This document shows, piece after piece, positions 10,925 through 23,167 of a DNA stretch of 64,000 nt; the stretch's first letter is position 1, and each line of letters opens with the position of its first letter. The stretch comes from Pleurodeles waltl (lineage: Eukaryota; Chordata; Amphibia; Caudata; Salamandridae): NCBI RefSeq assembly GCF_031143425.1, contig NC_090445.1, positions 1,581,842,049 to 1,581,906,048 on the forward strand, written 5' to 3'. The position numbers were made by a program, and so were the translations under genes. The notes beneath the pieces are model-generated. The model made no database searches, was not told the origin of the DNA, and saw only the letters and a program-made list of their open reading frames with translations.

Positions 10925-13054
10925 TCATGTTTAAACCTGCATTGTGCTCTGGAACAAAAACCTTTGTTAACGTTCCAACAGGCCCCCGAAGTTGCCCCCG
11001 TCGTTTTTGTGGCAGCGCGGGGCGAGCCTGAAAGGGCTTATATATCACTTGCAGTCCACTCGCTGTATGAGTGGACGCCGCTGCCTGCGTCGATGCCATC
11101 CATTGCATCCATAGCTCTGGGTCTACATCACCCCAAGGTTTCTCCGGATTAACACTCACCCGAGCCCTAAATTCCTCGTCATAACTGAGCCATGCGAAAC
11201 CCCCGAAATGCATTTGTGCCTTTCTAATGATGTCCATGTATTTAAACAGTGCAATGGCCCTGTCCGGGTATTTCTCGCAGTATATACTGGCAAATATCAA
11301 GAAAGCCGATGTCCAATTATCCATTGTGATAGGGACCCTGGGCCTGCGCGCTAATTCCCACTCCTCCTCCTTGGAACCCTCCTTAGCCTGTATGTCCCTA
11401 TGCAGTAGTTTAAAAACATCCACATATTCGTGTTTCCATATTCTGGCTTTTGTTTTCTCCGCTATGTGGGAACCGAGTGGCATAGCCAAACCCATATACG
11501 GCAGACACTTCTTATGGCCTCCCCCTTCCTTGTCGACTACTGTCGTCTCCCTCGCATCCGCCTTACCACTTGTGGCTGCGTCTAGCGTGGCGGTGCCTTC
11601 TTTATCCTTGTTCTCGACCGTACCTTGTATGGCACTAGTGCCTGATATATCAAAAACTGACCCGTCTCCTACCCCAATGGACCTACTTGTGCTAGCCTCC
11701 CTTGTTGTCTCTCCCCCTTCGCCCCACATCGACCACCATCTCTTACCTCCGACATTATCTCCAAAGCTCCTTGGCACTCTTTTCAGGCTTCTGCCGCGCG
11801 GCATGGCTTGCCGACCCCCTGTGGGCCCTTCTGTTGGAAATGTATCCTGTAACACAGAGAATGAAGAAGAGGTTGTGCCGCTCTTGCGCCCTCCCCCCCA
11901 CCTTTTTTGACACCGCTCACCTCCAAATCCCGAATTTCACCATCTTCCCATTCATCCCCTTCCTCCTCATAGTCCAGTTCCAACTCATCCTCTCCTCCCC
12001 AATGGCCCTTTGTTGGGCAAAACCTCTTGCCTTCGTTGATGTAGTCTCACTCGCCTCCGTACCCGCATGACGCACACCATCGGGACGGTACCCGTGTTCC
12101 CCCGGGGGGGAGAAGGCCGCCGCAGACCCCTCCAATGCTTCGTACCAACGCGTTTGGGCCGTGTTGCGCCCAGTTGGCGTAGCCCGTCTCTTGCCAACCT
12201 CCGTCATTGGCATTGGTTTACTTCTACCCCCGTGACCGTATGCGTCACCGGGCTTCCCCGCGCCCACTAGCCCTTCGGCCGCACAAGCCTCTTGTCTCTG
12301 ATCCCCTCCTGACTGTGGGACCCATACCCAGGTTCCGCTTCCCGGCCCCGGCTGCTGCGTTCCTATGTTCTCTCTGGCCTCTCTGGCCCTTTGGGTCGCT
12401 TCACTGCGAGCGTTCGCTTCCTCCCTATCCTTACACAACTGTGCCCACCCAACCTTGCGTGTGAGGAGTCTGCGCCTCCAAAGTCCCTGGTTCGTATGCG
12501 GGGCGCTGTCTTGGCTCTCCCCGGCCCCCCTCTGGGTTTTCCCGCGTACTTGCCTCTTTTCTTTACTGGCGCCCCAAAACCCCCGGGGCTGTGTCCTTCT
12601 CCCCTGTGGTATGACAAATCTAGCGGGGCAAATTCCCCGCTGGGCCCCGGTAGAGGCTGCTCGCTCGCCCCATTTTGCAATGTGGACCCTCCCTCCCCAG
12701 CCAGATGTCCCACAGTGGCTGCGGGGTCGGCCCCTGTTGCTGCGCTGTTTGCCCCCGTGGTTCCCGGACCCGCGTCCTGTGCGCCTTGTGCCTCCCCATA
12801 AAACATCAGCGGGCTATGTGCACTGGGAAGCTCCTGCTGCGCAACTGCGCCCTGCCCGGGGGCCACAGGCCCCTCGTCCTTATCCCCGTCTGACTCTTGG
12901 GACTCGCATGCCGCCCCGATGCAGCCCTAGTTGGGCGTGACATTCCCACCCAGGCCTGCTCTAGTACTCCTGGTCTAAGTAGATCCGCCCATCCTGCCTC
13001 GCCTAGCACGCGGAGCGCGGCCCTCACTGCGTCTGCGTCATGGCTTGCTGCCAT
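10791..13054 (-). pseudogene. Gag-like ORF1 region of the Ngaro element
   Basis: Position and composition identify this as the first gene of the element, spread over several frames by indels. At 12806-13054 the start reads MAASHDADAVRAALRVLGE, followed by LLRPGVLEQAWVGMSRP, which I recognise as the N-terminus of newt Ngaro/DIRS Gag. The middle (12438-11783) is Gly/Pro/Arg-rich and acidic (EEEGDEWEDGEIRD). The best conserved part is 10791-11855: LAMPLGSHIAEKTKARIWKH, YVDVFKLLHRD, TMDNWTSAFLIFASIYCEKY and MDIIRKAQMHFGGFAWLSYD, a conserved helical block of DIRS-order Gag. No zinc knuckle is visible. Long T-rich runs at 13056-13360 (A-rich on the coding strand) precede it. Plus-strand frames across this region are shadows. 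Confidence 0.7.
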
Positions 13055-13868
13055 GTCTCTCAGCTTTTTTTTTTTTTTTTTTTTATATATCTATAATCTA
13101 TGGGTTGTTTTTTTTTTATTTTTTTTATTTATGCCCCCCCACCAGTGGCCCTATTGAGGGCCAGAAAACGATGGGCCTTCCTTGCCTGCCGGGGTGTGGC
13201 CCGCTGGGGCTCCCCCTGCTGAGTAGTCAGCCTGTTGCTTGCCCCCTTTGTCCTGACCTTCTTCTTATTATTATTATTTTTTTTTTAGGCCCACGGGCCT
13301 AAACCCTTCTTCTCCCTTTGTTTTATATCGTTTTTTATTTATTTATTTTTATTATAATAAATAAAGTATTGCCCAAGGGGCCCTCCCCGCTTGTGTCGCG
13401 TTTACGCGTTCGCCGTGTCCCCCGCGGGGGTGTGGCGCGCCCGACCCGATGTTGTGCACGGGCGCGCTAATTTATGGCCCAGCACGATCCCGCGCGCCTG
13501 TTCCAGCTCGCCGGAATCTGCCCCGCAATGCAGCCCCCCCGCCGGCCTGTGTGCGCTGCCCCCTGCTCCCGGTGCTGATGTCTGAGTGCTGAAAGAAATT
13601 CTCCGCCCCTGCTGCCTGAAGGTCCCTACCTACCCTCTCCTTACCTCAAGGCCCGAAAAAAACTCAAACAAAACGCTCCCTAACTACCTATGTCGGCGCG
13701 GAGAAAGAGGCCGACCCCACCCTCCACCCCCCTTATAAGCCCCTAACTAAACCCTTCCCCACTTACCTGTCCTCTAATAGGGCACCTCCGCACCACTTCC
13801 TCCGTGCCAAACGTACCCGCGGAGAGACTAGACCGAGTCTCTCTCTCTCCGCGGGTCCCTCCATCTGC

Positions 13869-16800
13869 ACACACAGAAAGATATTCAAACAGAGCTCACA
13901 AGATACTACACCTCCTTATACACACCGGCGACTTACACGCACACAGAACAGATTGAATCTTTCTTGGTGTCTGTGTCACTCCCCCAAGTGCCCCCTGATC
14001 AGAGAGAGGAGCTTAACAGTGACATCACACTCTTCAAAATTAAGAAGGCTATCTGAGCACTTGCCACTGGCAAGACCCTCCCCCCAGGCGGGCTTCCACC
14101 ATAATTTTGCAAAAAATATGCTCCCCTTCTTGTCCAGCACCTGAAGGCATTATATGACGAGGCACTAACCCTGGCCTACCTTCCACCTTCACTCCACAAG
14201 GCCCTTCTCTTATCATTACCAAACCCTGGTAGAGACCCTTCCGCGCTGGAATCTTAACAACTACTGGCACTTCTCAATGCTGACTATAAGATACTTACCA
14301 AGATAATAGCGGACCGCCTTGCACTGCTGGTTCCAAACTTGGTACACTCAGATCAAAATGGATTTGTGCCTGCCAGAAACACCTAGCTGAATTTGCGCAG
14401 ACATTTTCATGTTATGGAATATGCCCCTTCCACCTGGCACCGAGCTGGCTGCTTGGTGCTCGATTTGGAAAAGGCCTTTGATTCATTAGGATGGGCTTAC
14501 CTGTTTGAGATGCTACCCTGGTTTGGTTTGGGGACTCATTTAATCCACCTGGTCAAACTCTACAGCAACACAAAGGAATGCTGAAACTTCTCAAACACTC
14601 ACCCCCAGTCACAGATTTGGGTTTAATCCATTGTTCTTTTGCTCACCATGCCACCCCAGTTTGGGCCCAGCCGTATGCAAATCAGTCTTGACCTTGTTCT
14701 GCATGTGAACAGTCCAGCCCAAACTGCTATGTCTGGTTCTCTCTGCACCAGAAACAAGCATCTTGGGACCAGCTTCAGGATATCACCCTTGATCAGCCAA
14801 GCTAGCTTGAATCCAGTGGCACAGTGAGCACTGGACCCACGAATGGAAATACCCTTTCCACTTAGGGAAACTTTAGCAAAACAAAAGGATGATGAGCGGA
14901 GTGCTGGAACTTTTAAAATGCTCAACCCAGTTGCAGATAAAACTCCTCTACACCAAGCCTCTGGTCCATGTAAAAACGCGCTTCCCTTATATCTGTTCCA
15001 ATATCCACAGAGGCACCCGTCTGGGATGTTTGTTATCTCCATTGCTCTTCCCTCTGGCGATTGAGCCACTGGTGCCTGTTTTCCAACAGCAGGGTCAGCG
15101 CTGGGGTAAACCACTGAGCAACGGCCTGCAATTGGTTTCCCTTTATGCAGATGACATGCTCCTCTACCTTAGGGATGTTCAGAGTCTCCCAACAGTGATA
15201 GCACTGGCACTTAACAAGTTTGCAGAACTTTCAGTCCTGATATGCAACTGGGATAAATTCTGCTTTTCCCCCTCTATGCCACGAGACCGACTCTGTGCTT
15301 CAAATCAACGACAGTCTCTTGGCATGGTAACCCATCATGTTATGCTACCTGGGCATCTGAATCTACCACAGCTCTGCTGACCTCTTGGAGGGTAACCTAA
15401 CATAATGCCGGCTGTCCTTGCTACAGGCATAGATGCATTCTGGAGGACCATGCCAATCTCAGTGTTGGGCGGCATAGTGCTTAGAAAAATGGTAATGCTA
15501 CTTCGCCTTTTATACTTCTTTGCTAACCTTCCCCTTTACATCACCATGCCCTTCTTTCGATCACTTGAGCAGCTGACAGGTGACTTCATCTGGCATGCCA
15601 CACACGGGAGAATAGCTCTTGGTAAACTTTATTTACTGACTAATCAGGAAGGTCTCGGAATGCCAAACTTTTAGCACTATTATTTGGCCTCTCAAATGCA
15701 ATGGGTCTCCCGGTGGCTATTTGGCCACCAACTGGCTGACACTATGACTGACTCCCCCCAGTGGGATGCAAGCACATTCAGCACCTCTTCCATCCCATTC
15801 CTAGAACACCACCGCCCGACCCACCCTTCTGCGGGTTGCCTATTGCTGCCATTATGGATGCCTCCTCCTTACCCATGAAGTGACATATATGCTCAAGCCA
15901 TGGGGGAGACAGGTCACTTTCCTGGCGGAAGTGGGCACCTGGCATGAGGTGGGCATTTATCCTCTTCCTCTAAGGGATCTATATCAGGACAGAATCCCTC
16001 CTCCTAATGTAAGCACTCATCAATAAAGGTGGCTTCTTCCGGACCAATTCCTAGTATACACTTCACTCATTAGTACATTGGGAGAACAGTAGGGCAACAT
16101 ACAGCAGAAGCATGAATCATACTCCTCACAATCCAATATCTACACGTCATGGGGACTGACCAGCACTTGACTCGCTAGCTTGCTAGCTTGTCGCGCACAC
16201 ATGCAGCCATAACACTTGCCCCCTTGTGACTTCATTGGGATGGTGACCTGCGCTGCCCTTGTGCCAACAGAGTAGCAGAACATCCCTGCCTATCCTGCCC
16301 TAGTGTCTCATAACCCCTGCTTCTGGCTTATGCAGTACTACATGCTCCACAGGGCCTACCTCACCCCGAACAAAAACAACCGATATTTCCACTGCATGGT
16401 CAGTGCCTGTCCCCACTGCTTTATGACGGACGCAGATTTCTTACACATGTTCTGGATGTGCCCCTCGCTTGCCCAATACTGGCAGGATGTCACAACTCAA
16501 CTGGCACGCTGCACGAAGAATATAACCTTACACACATGAGAGTTACGCACTGGACCAAGAGAAACAGGGTCAGCTTACAATTTCTCGACCTGGCTCTCTT
16601 GCTGGACAAGCTTTTGATCACACACAGATGGAAATCTCCCGCACCTCCTGTGATCTCCGTTTGGGCACACTTTGTTAATGCCTGGGCATAGGCTGAGAGC
16701 CAGGCCTTGCACAGGGAGGACATTAGAGGCCTGGGAAAATACCCTATCTCTGCCAGCTGGCACACCCTGTTAGCTTTCAATCTGCATTCCGTGACACCGA
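13869..16800 (+). pseudogene. L1 ORF2, 3' part: reverse transcriptase and C-terminal domain
   Basis: The L1 frame resumes after the Ngaro insertion with ELTRYYTSLYTPATYTHTEQ (about 13893) and VPPDQREELNSDITLFKIKK. RT motifs follow in order: LPNPGRDPS, LLALLNADYKILTKIIADRL (about 14260-14320), LVHSDQNGFVPARNT, and LVLDLEKAFDSLGWAYLFEM (motif A, about 14452). After an insertion comes HRGTRLGCLLSPLLFPLAIE (motif B, about 15014), then LYADDMLLYLRD (motif C, YADD at 15144-15155). The C-terminal cysteine-rich motif is at about 16400-16480 (CPHCFMTDADFLHMFWMCP). Multiple stops and frameshifts are present, such as TGA in KKAI-stop-ALATGK near 14054. The copy is dead and old. Confidence 0.88.
14575..14939. 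repeat. Dispersed repeat inserted in the L1 reverse transcriptase
   Basis: The L1 protein reading is broken between LVKLYSNTKEC and the next RT block. The insert is bounded by imperfect 42-bp direct repeats (14575-14616 and 14898-14939, about four bases in five identical). The internal sequence at 14624-14860 is homologous to 30165-30375: shared blocks include 'accatgccac', 'agtccagcc..aactg' and 'tccagtg.cacag.gagca'. It is non-coding and SINE-like in size. The long, diverged flanking repeat could be an old target duplication or a small duplication of L1 sequence. Confidence 0.55.
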
Positions 16801-17090
16801 CACCCCCATGAATGCTCCTTCATCGTCTATATAACTGTCACCCCCTATCCTGCCTGATCAATAGATTACCGGCTTGGGCATATGTATTCCCCCCCATTGT
16901 TTTTTCCAGATCATATTATCAACACTTCCATGCTCGACTGATTCTCATTCTTTTCCTTACACTGGGTGTAGGTGCGGGGTGAATTTCTTGTCATGTTTAT
17001 AGCTCTGAACATTTATATTTTTTTATTGCACCAGTGACATGTTGCTGTTACAGGCACTGCCACGGCTGTGCAAAAATAATCAATTCATCT
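16801..17090 (+). mobile_element. Probable L1 3' untranslated tail
   Basis: Non-coding sequence directly after the last recognisable ORF2 residues, ending in an A-rich segment (gcaaaaataatcaa, about 17073-17086). The end is not sharply defined. Confidence 0.4.
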
Positions 17091-17211
17091 CTCAGACAGT
17101 TGTCTGTAGTGTTCCACCTGATATCTGCAACTGTGATGTACACAATAACGATGTTCCCTGAATAATGTGATTAATCACTGTAAGTTACTCCGTGATCAGT
17201 ATCTACAATTG

Positions 17212-17730
17212 GCGGGGGAAGGGGAGCATACAATAACAAAAGGCACCTACCTGTAGAAGATCTCTCCTCACGTTGTCTCTCCCAGCTCCGACGCGCAACG
17301 TCACGGTAACCAGGAAACTGCACAAGCCAATCCTGACACTGGTTTCATGCTTGTTACAAGCATGAAACCAGCATCGGGGTTGATGGGAGCGGGCTCCCTC
17401 AGCACTTAGGTTGTGCCTTCTCTAACCCAGCTGTCTTATGACAGCTTGGTTAGTGGGTTAGAAATGTTTAAAGGGCACATGTGTGGCTGGCCATCGCAAG
17501 ATGGCCGGCCAAAGGGACATACGCACTTTAAACATGTGCAAAGCTCCCTGCTGCCACTTGGCAGCAATTGCCACCCCTCGTCTTGACACGGTTCAGGACG
17601 GGGCACTGAAAAAAAGGTAATAAACTAAGTTTATTACCATTTTATTTTTCTGTTATGGGGGCATTTTTTTGGTGGGGCGACGTTCCTCCGCCCACGTGGA
17701 GGGGCTGCCCCTGCAATACAGAGATTTGTT
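17212..17730. repeat. Non-coding element made of consecutive hairpins
   Basis: Successive short inverted repeats occur side by side: a pair with arms CTGGTTTCATGCTTG (about 17339-17371), one with arms GCTGTC (about 17430-17445), one around TGGCTGGCCATC (about 17484-17511), TGCCACTTGGCAGCA (about 17552) and GGTAATAAACTAAGTTTATTACC-like arms (about 17617-17639). The outer ends are uncertain and I found no clear target duplication. It is probably a non-autonomous DNA element. Confidence 0.5.
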
Positions 17731-18000
17731 TTTTTTTAAATACAGTGATTTATACATTCATATTGTTTACAGATTGCTGAGTTAGAATATATAATTCATG
17801 ACTAGAGACTGGTGCTCTGATAGAGGGAATAAAGTGGCTGTTTCCCCAAACTCATGTACCTGTACTACCATACCTCATTGATGTCAATGATCAGCGGTGA
17901 CAGGGGCACCTGCGGTCTTTTCTGTTGCCTCAGCCATCTTTTGTAAATCATAAGCTAGGGCCTCTCAACAGGAAAAATGTTTTCTCCACAGAGAAACAAA
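17731..18000. other. No feature recognised
   Basis: Short unique-looking sequence between two non-coding elements. Confidence 0.4.
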
Positions 18001-18490
18001 GGCCCATATTTAATAAAAAGTGGCGCATCAGACCTACCAGCACCTAACGACACCATGCTTGCGTCATATATATAATACAGTGCACCAGGGCGGTACACAA
18101 TAGTGTTAATATTTTTGGCGCTTTGCTACACTAGTGTAAAAAATATTGACGTAGTGTAAGAAAGTGCAAGGATGCCCGCAAGTTTCTGTGATACCGTCAT
18201 TATAAAGCCTGCTCTAAGCAGGCGTTAAAAACGATGCCAAAATGGCGCAGTGAAATCTGTTAAATTTCACTGCATAATTTTTGCGGGCCTCCTAGTGCCA
18301 GAATGCCCCCTCTTGCATACATTATGCCTCTAACAGGCATAATGTGGCGCAAGGTTTTACAAAGTGGCACAATGCAACGCACCACTTTGTAAGTATGGCA
18401 CAGGAAAAAAACACTTTAGCGCAGCCTTAGTGTCAAGAAAATGATGTTTTACCAGCACTAAGGTGGCACTAGGGGTCTTAAATATCCCCC
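18001..18490. mobile_element. Non-autonomous element, family A, copy 1
   Basis: The ends GGCCCATATTTAATA and the complement of TTAAATATCCCCC form a terminal inverted repeat. AAA flanks both sides (17998-18000 and 18491-18493), although such a duplication is weak evidence. The interior aligns throughout with 53553-54092: shared runs include 'gcgctttgct.cactag', 'aagtgcaagga.gccc', 'gcctgct.t.agcaggc' and 'agtgccagaa.gccccc'. It is non-coding, about 0.5 kb, and contains hairpins such as aagcctgctctaagcaggcgtt. Confidence 0.8.
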
Positions 18491-18493
18491 AAA

Positions 18494-19966
18494 ATGTGAG
18501 TTTGCAGAGCCGGCTCCATTCCCAGAGGGCAGAGGGCATAGGACAGCACAGAAGAATCCATGCGACAGCTCCAGAAGGACAGCTGGAAAACTCCACCTGG
18601 TGCAGCATTCCTTTTGCATTTCTCCGAAAGTGAGTGAATAGAAAATGTGTGTAGAAGTACCGCTCAAGTGTGTTTACTAACGTGCCCTCCATGAATGCAT
18701 CAAGGTCGGGAATATAGTGTGTGTGGGGGGGTGCACATGCTTCGCTCATGATCCCCACGTGCTCGGAATGGAGGAATGTAATGAGATAGGGAACATGGCG
18801 GCGGTTATGTTTGCTATGACCTAGCATTTTATGGCCTTGCGTGCTTATTATGATTGACTTTTACAATCCTGATAAGTTTGATATTACCTCTGGTTGCTGG
18901 TCAGATGTTTAATGGGTTATACGTGTCAGATCTTGCACGAAGGGCAGGAGGTGGAGAGAGAATAATCACATGTTCAAGCAATTTGCAGGGATGAATCCAG
19001 CCTTGAAGCCTCTCTGTCCCTGCCCGTAATTGCCTTCCCAAATGTTCTTAAAACAAACGTAGAACACATGAGGGCGCATAGAAAACCGTTCACCAGATAA
19101 AGGCACCCGCAGCAGCCTCGCCACCATGGCTGGGCCTGAACTCTCCACGACCTGCCCTGAGCGTAAACTCACCCTACCAGAGTGCCTCGTTTCTTTACAC
19201 TTGTCAGGGACACATGTTTTTGTGTTTGCTTCTCCGTTGACAGACCTTCAGAGGGTGCACGAGGCGCCATGCGGGCGATGATTGAACCCTCGGGCAGCCT
19301 CCTAGCCACAGGCATGGCACAGCGCCTCCTGCTCTCCACCTGCATGCTTTGTTATTGCTCACTACAGGAAAGCATCATGGTTTCTAGTTCACGAATGTGG
19401 CTGCTGCACAGCCTGTTATTTCATTCTGGTGTGTGTCTGCCCTAACTTCCCAGGTGTAACTGTCACTAGTGCAGCAGATGCAGTGGCACATGGGCCCAGG
19501 AGATGTTAGGGGCCCACTCCACCCCAGTTATAGCTGACATTCTGTGGCCAACCTAGGGTGATAAACATATTTTTCCTTGCTTGCATTAAGGCTCTTGGCA
19601 CCTTTGTCACGATACTTGTTCCCATGTTGAGTTTGGGTTGCCGACAATGAAGGGTGTGTAGCTGACAGTAATGCAATTGCTGAAACTTGGCCTAAGTGAA
19701 GTACCTAATAAAATACAGGCAAAAGAGGCAGCAATGACTTTTTGCTGTTCACCAATAGTTCTACTGCCCTCCATTCCACCCCAGAAACTTCAATGACTGT
19801 CGTTCCAGCCACCACCAACGCTTCAGAGCCTCTCCTTTCTATCATCCAGGGCTCGAAGAGGAGAAAATATATTCTCTGGGATCCACAGATAAAATTATTT
19901 TGTACAAATTTTGATCTCAAAGAAATTGACAAGCAAATCTGGTGTAGTAAAGTTGTTATGGCCTAC
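18494..19966. other. No feature recognised
   Basis: About 1.5 kb with no convincing coding, RNA or repeat signature. Frames at 18357-18827 (minus) and 19182-19445 (plus) lack protein-like composition or motifs. Confidence 0.4.
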
Positions 19967-21653
19967 TTAGGTTCTGATTTAGATCTTGATGGGATTACCG
20001 CAGTCCCAAGTACTCTGTCAAGCCGACAGAGGTTTGCCTGCAGTATTTAGATGTTACAGTCCTGCAGGCGTTATTGTGCGGCGGACTGCTGATGGAGGAA
20101 GACAGTTGTGGGAAGCAATGTACATCGTACAATGGAAGTGGCTATGGAAACGATGCACGTAACACACACCACAGGTACTTAAGCAATATGTGTCCACCTC
20201 CATAACACCCTACACAACACACTACATACACACCATGATCCTTTGTCATTCCATCACAACACAACATTTACATGCAGAAAACACACAATGCCATTCATCC
20301 TAAACGCAACATATACACACTATTGATACTATGTCCACATATAACAGAACTACAGCTACCAACTCAGTGACACACTCATTTACACTAACACACTCACACA
20401 AAAGCACAACTACGCACATTGCAACAACCACACCCAAACAACCACACTCACCTGAATGCTGCACACAGCAAACATCACACAACCAAACATACACAACAAA
20501 CACCAGACCCACATGCAACTGTCACACATACAGGTACAACCAGATCACCCACCACAGCTCCCTCTGCCTTAACCAGCCAATCCACTCCCACCTCTCCCAA
20601 GTAAAAGTGTTGAGGTGCCAGATATGTGCCCAGTAGACGCCCATTCATGATACGAAAACCCCTGGACTATAGGCAGTAGGCACATTATAGGCAACAGAGC
20701 CAGGGGCAATTTTACTATCCAAACATGTTTTATGGTTGCATATATATTACAATGCCAGAACAATGAGCAAGGGAGTAGGAGTACATGTTGATGACTTTAG
20801 GCAAACTTTCACACAGTGTGTCCCACATTGTGTAATGCAGTACAAATCATGTATCATTGGGATGAAATAATTGTTCCACAGAGATTAATGTACTGACTCA
20901 CATTCACAATTGGAAGCACAACTTGTCACTTACAGGTACCATTGCAAAGTGCAACCATGGACATCGTTTAAAATTGTGATATTTACTTTATTTTTGTGGA
21001 AGAATTCATTTGGTAATGAATACTTGCCCCCAAATACAGCGCCACAGCAACAGTTGCCTTGGTGGGAAGATACATAGGCCCTCATTATGGCATTGGCGGT
21101 AAATGCCACGCTGACGGCCGCCAACATACTGCTGCGATGGTGAACATCCGTTCGCCATATTATGACACACACACCAATCCGGCAGAATACAGCCAAATAC
21201 ACAAATCCGCCAGCCTAAAGGTCAGTGCAAAAGTGGCGGTCCCAACACCCATACCGTTATGCCAACAGAACAACGCCCACCACATTATGACCCACGAATC
21301 ACCACGGCGGACATTCAACACCGATAAACCATAGGCGGTACATACAGCCGCGCTCAGAATGGACACCCACATACAAAACAACACCATATTGGCTAATACT
21401 AAAAACACACACCTGACACTCATACACACACCACACCTACACACCCACAGCACTATGAAACACACACCCACAGTACCCACAACTCTTTACGAATACAAAT
21501 TATTGCCACCAGACTGACACCAAGACCACTGCAACAACTAGACTCACACACCACACACCACACATCCCTCACACACCCCCACATCACACACCCTACCACA
21601 TCCCTCAACACACTCTCACCAACACACACCACACAACACCCATATCCCCACAA

Positions 21654-23167
21654 ATGCACCCCTGTTTCACTGATCAGGAGTTAAGGGTCATGGTGGAGGA
21701 AATTGTCAGGGTAGAGCCACAGCTCTTTGGAGCACAGGTCCTGCAGATATACATTGCAAGGAAGATGGAGCTATGGCAGAGAATCGTGGACAGGGTGAAC
21801 GCTGTGGGACAGTACCCAAGAACAAGGGACGACATCAGGAAGAGGTGGAACAACCTACGGGGGAAGGTACGTTCCATAGCAGCAAGAAACCAGCTCGCCA
21901 TACAGAGGACTGGCGGTGGACCCCCATTTCCTCCCCCACAGTTCACAGGATTGGAGGAGCAAGTCTTGGCATTACTGCATCCTGAGGGACTCACTGGAGT
22001 AGCCAGAGTACTGGACACTGGTAAGTCAACATTTACCACTAATCACCCCCCCATACCTGCATGCCATCACATACCCTCACCCTCACTCCCATCACTCCAT
22101 TCCATCCCACATACTGCACCTACACATATGACTAGCACCAATGCAAAGTCCTGCTTGCCATACCAATGCATGGACAGCTCTCCCAGCCCTGCATGGACAT
22201 CCATCACCAAAGCATGCACGGCATGGGGAAACTAACAATCACACAATATATCACCATACACAATCAAAGGTGACAGGGCAACACCAACGAGAGAGGGGGA
22301 GCCAGGGATGTACAATATGTCATACACATGAAGCATAATACATCACTTACATCCCAACGGGTACCCCGGTCAATGTCAGTGGAGAGGAGGTGCCACCCCC
22401 AACAGAAGATGCCCCCAGTGATGACAGTAACTCTGGACTTCAGGATCTGGATGACTTACCTGGCACATCAGGGACCACTGGACAGCCGGTCACCCAAGCC
22501 TATTCACAGACCACCACAGAGCCTCCCCGTCAGTATCCAACACCACAGCACCCACCCAGTGTACCCACACCTCTGTCCCCAGGACACGTCTATCAGCAGT
22601 GTGCCCAGCTGCACAGGGACCCCAGTCCACACCTCGCCCCCAAGACAATCAGGGACCTGGGGTCAGTGGGCACACAGTTCAGGGGACAGAGGCACAGACC
22701 AACAGGAACACTGAGAGGACTGCTCTGAGCCAGGGGGAGGACAGGACCAGGGAACCGACTCTCCAGGAGGCACACTCCGAGATCCTGGGAGCCTACCAAC
22801 ATTCCCAGGACACGATGGTCCAGATCCTTGACAATGTGCAGGAGAACAGGAGGCAGCAGGAGGGACAGTATCAGGGGATCAGGGAGGACTTGCACGCCAT
22901 TAACACCACCCTGATCTCCATAGCGAGGGTGCTGGCAGACATGGCCAACATCATGAGGGAGGCAACAGCACCCAGTGGGCCCCTACCACTAGCCAGTCCA
23001 TTGACCAGCCCTCCACTTCCGCTGCTGCTAGTGGGCAGGAGGCCCCGCCACAGGACCCACAGGCAACTAGCACCCCTCCCCCTGCAGAAGGTGAACCACC
23101 CCGCAAACATTCCTTGCAACCCAGACAGAAGGCAGAGACACTTGCCAAGACCCCCGCCAGGAAATGA
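21654..23167 (+). pseudogene. Myb/SANT-like protein 1 of the inner Harbinger
   Basis: In Harbinger systems this partner protein binds the transposon ends and helps the transposase reach the nucleus. Exon 1 (21654-22020) begins at ATG and encodes a trihelix-like Myb/SANT domain: FTDQELRVMVEEIVRVEPQL, LWQRIVDRVNAVGQY, RTRDDIRKRWNNLRGKVRSI. A good splice donor (GTAAGT) follows at 22021. The next exon resumes near 22340 (PVNVSGEEVPPPTEDAPSDD), but the expected AG acceptor reads 'ttacatccc', so the acceptor seems mutated. The region from 22740 to 22970 encodes a helical coiled-coil segment (EPTLQEAHSEILGAYQHSQD, then QEGQYQGIREDLHAINTTL). A shift near 22970 and another between 22390 and 22740 split the frame. 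A stop at 23165-23167 fits the family end. An AATAAA is present at 23354. Confidence 0.78.

Larger units (their letters stand above)
7263..13868 (-). mobile_element. Ngaro-type tyrosine-recombinase retrotransposon (DIRS order)
   Basis: A minus-strand element with the order gag-like region, reverse transcriptase, RNase H, tyrosine recombinase, SGNH hydrolase. In place of an integrase and aspartic protease it has a tyrosine recombinase, which defines the DIRS order; the additional SGNH hydrolase after the recombinase is a feature described for the Ngaro group. It interrupts the L1 ORF2: L1 linker sequence ends near 7262 and L1 resumes near 13869. Both ends are inferred from the L1 break. I could not identify the split direct repeats (A1-B1-A2-B2) expected at Ngaro ends. 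No target duplication is expected for a tyrosine-recombinase element. Frameshifts in RT, RNase H, recombinase and gag make the copy defective. Confidence 0.85.

Noticed and set aside
11227..11910. 227-codon plus-strand open frame
   Set aside because: Antisense shadow of the Ngaro gag region, which reads as a recognisable protein on the minus strand.
12365..12940. 191-codon plus-strand Pro/Arg/Leu-rich frame
   Set aside because: Antisense to the GC-rich gag-like region; composition follows from base content.
20160..20640. Thr/His-rich frames in the outer Harbinger arm
   Set aside because: CACA-rich low-complexity sequence produces them.
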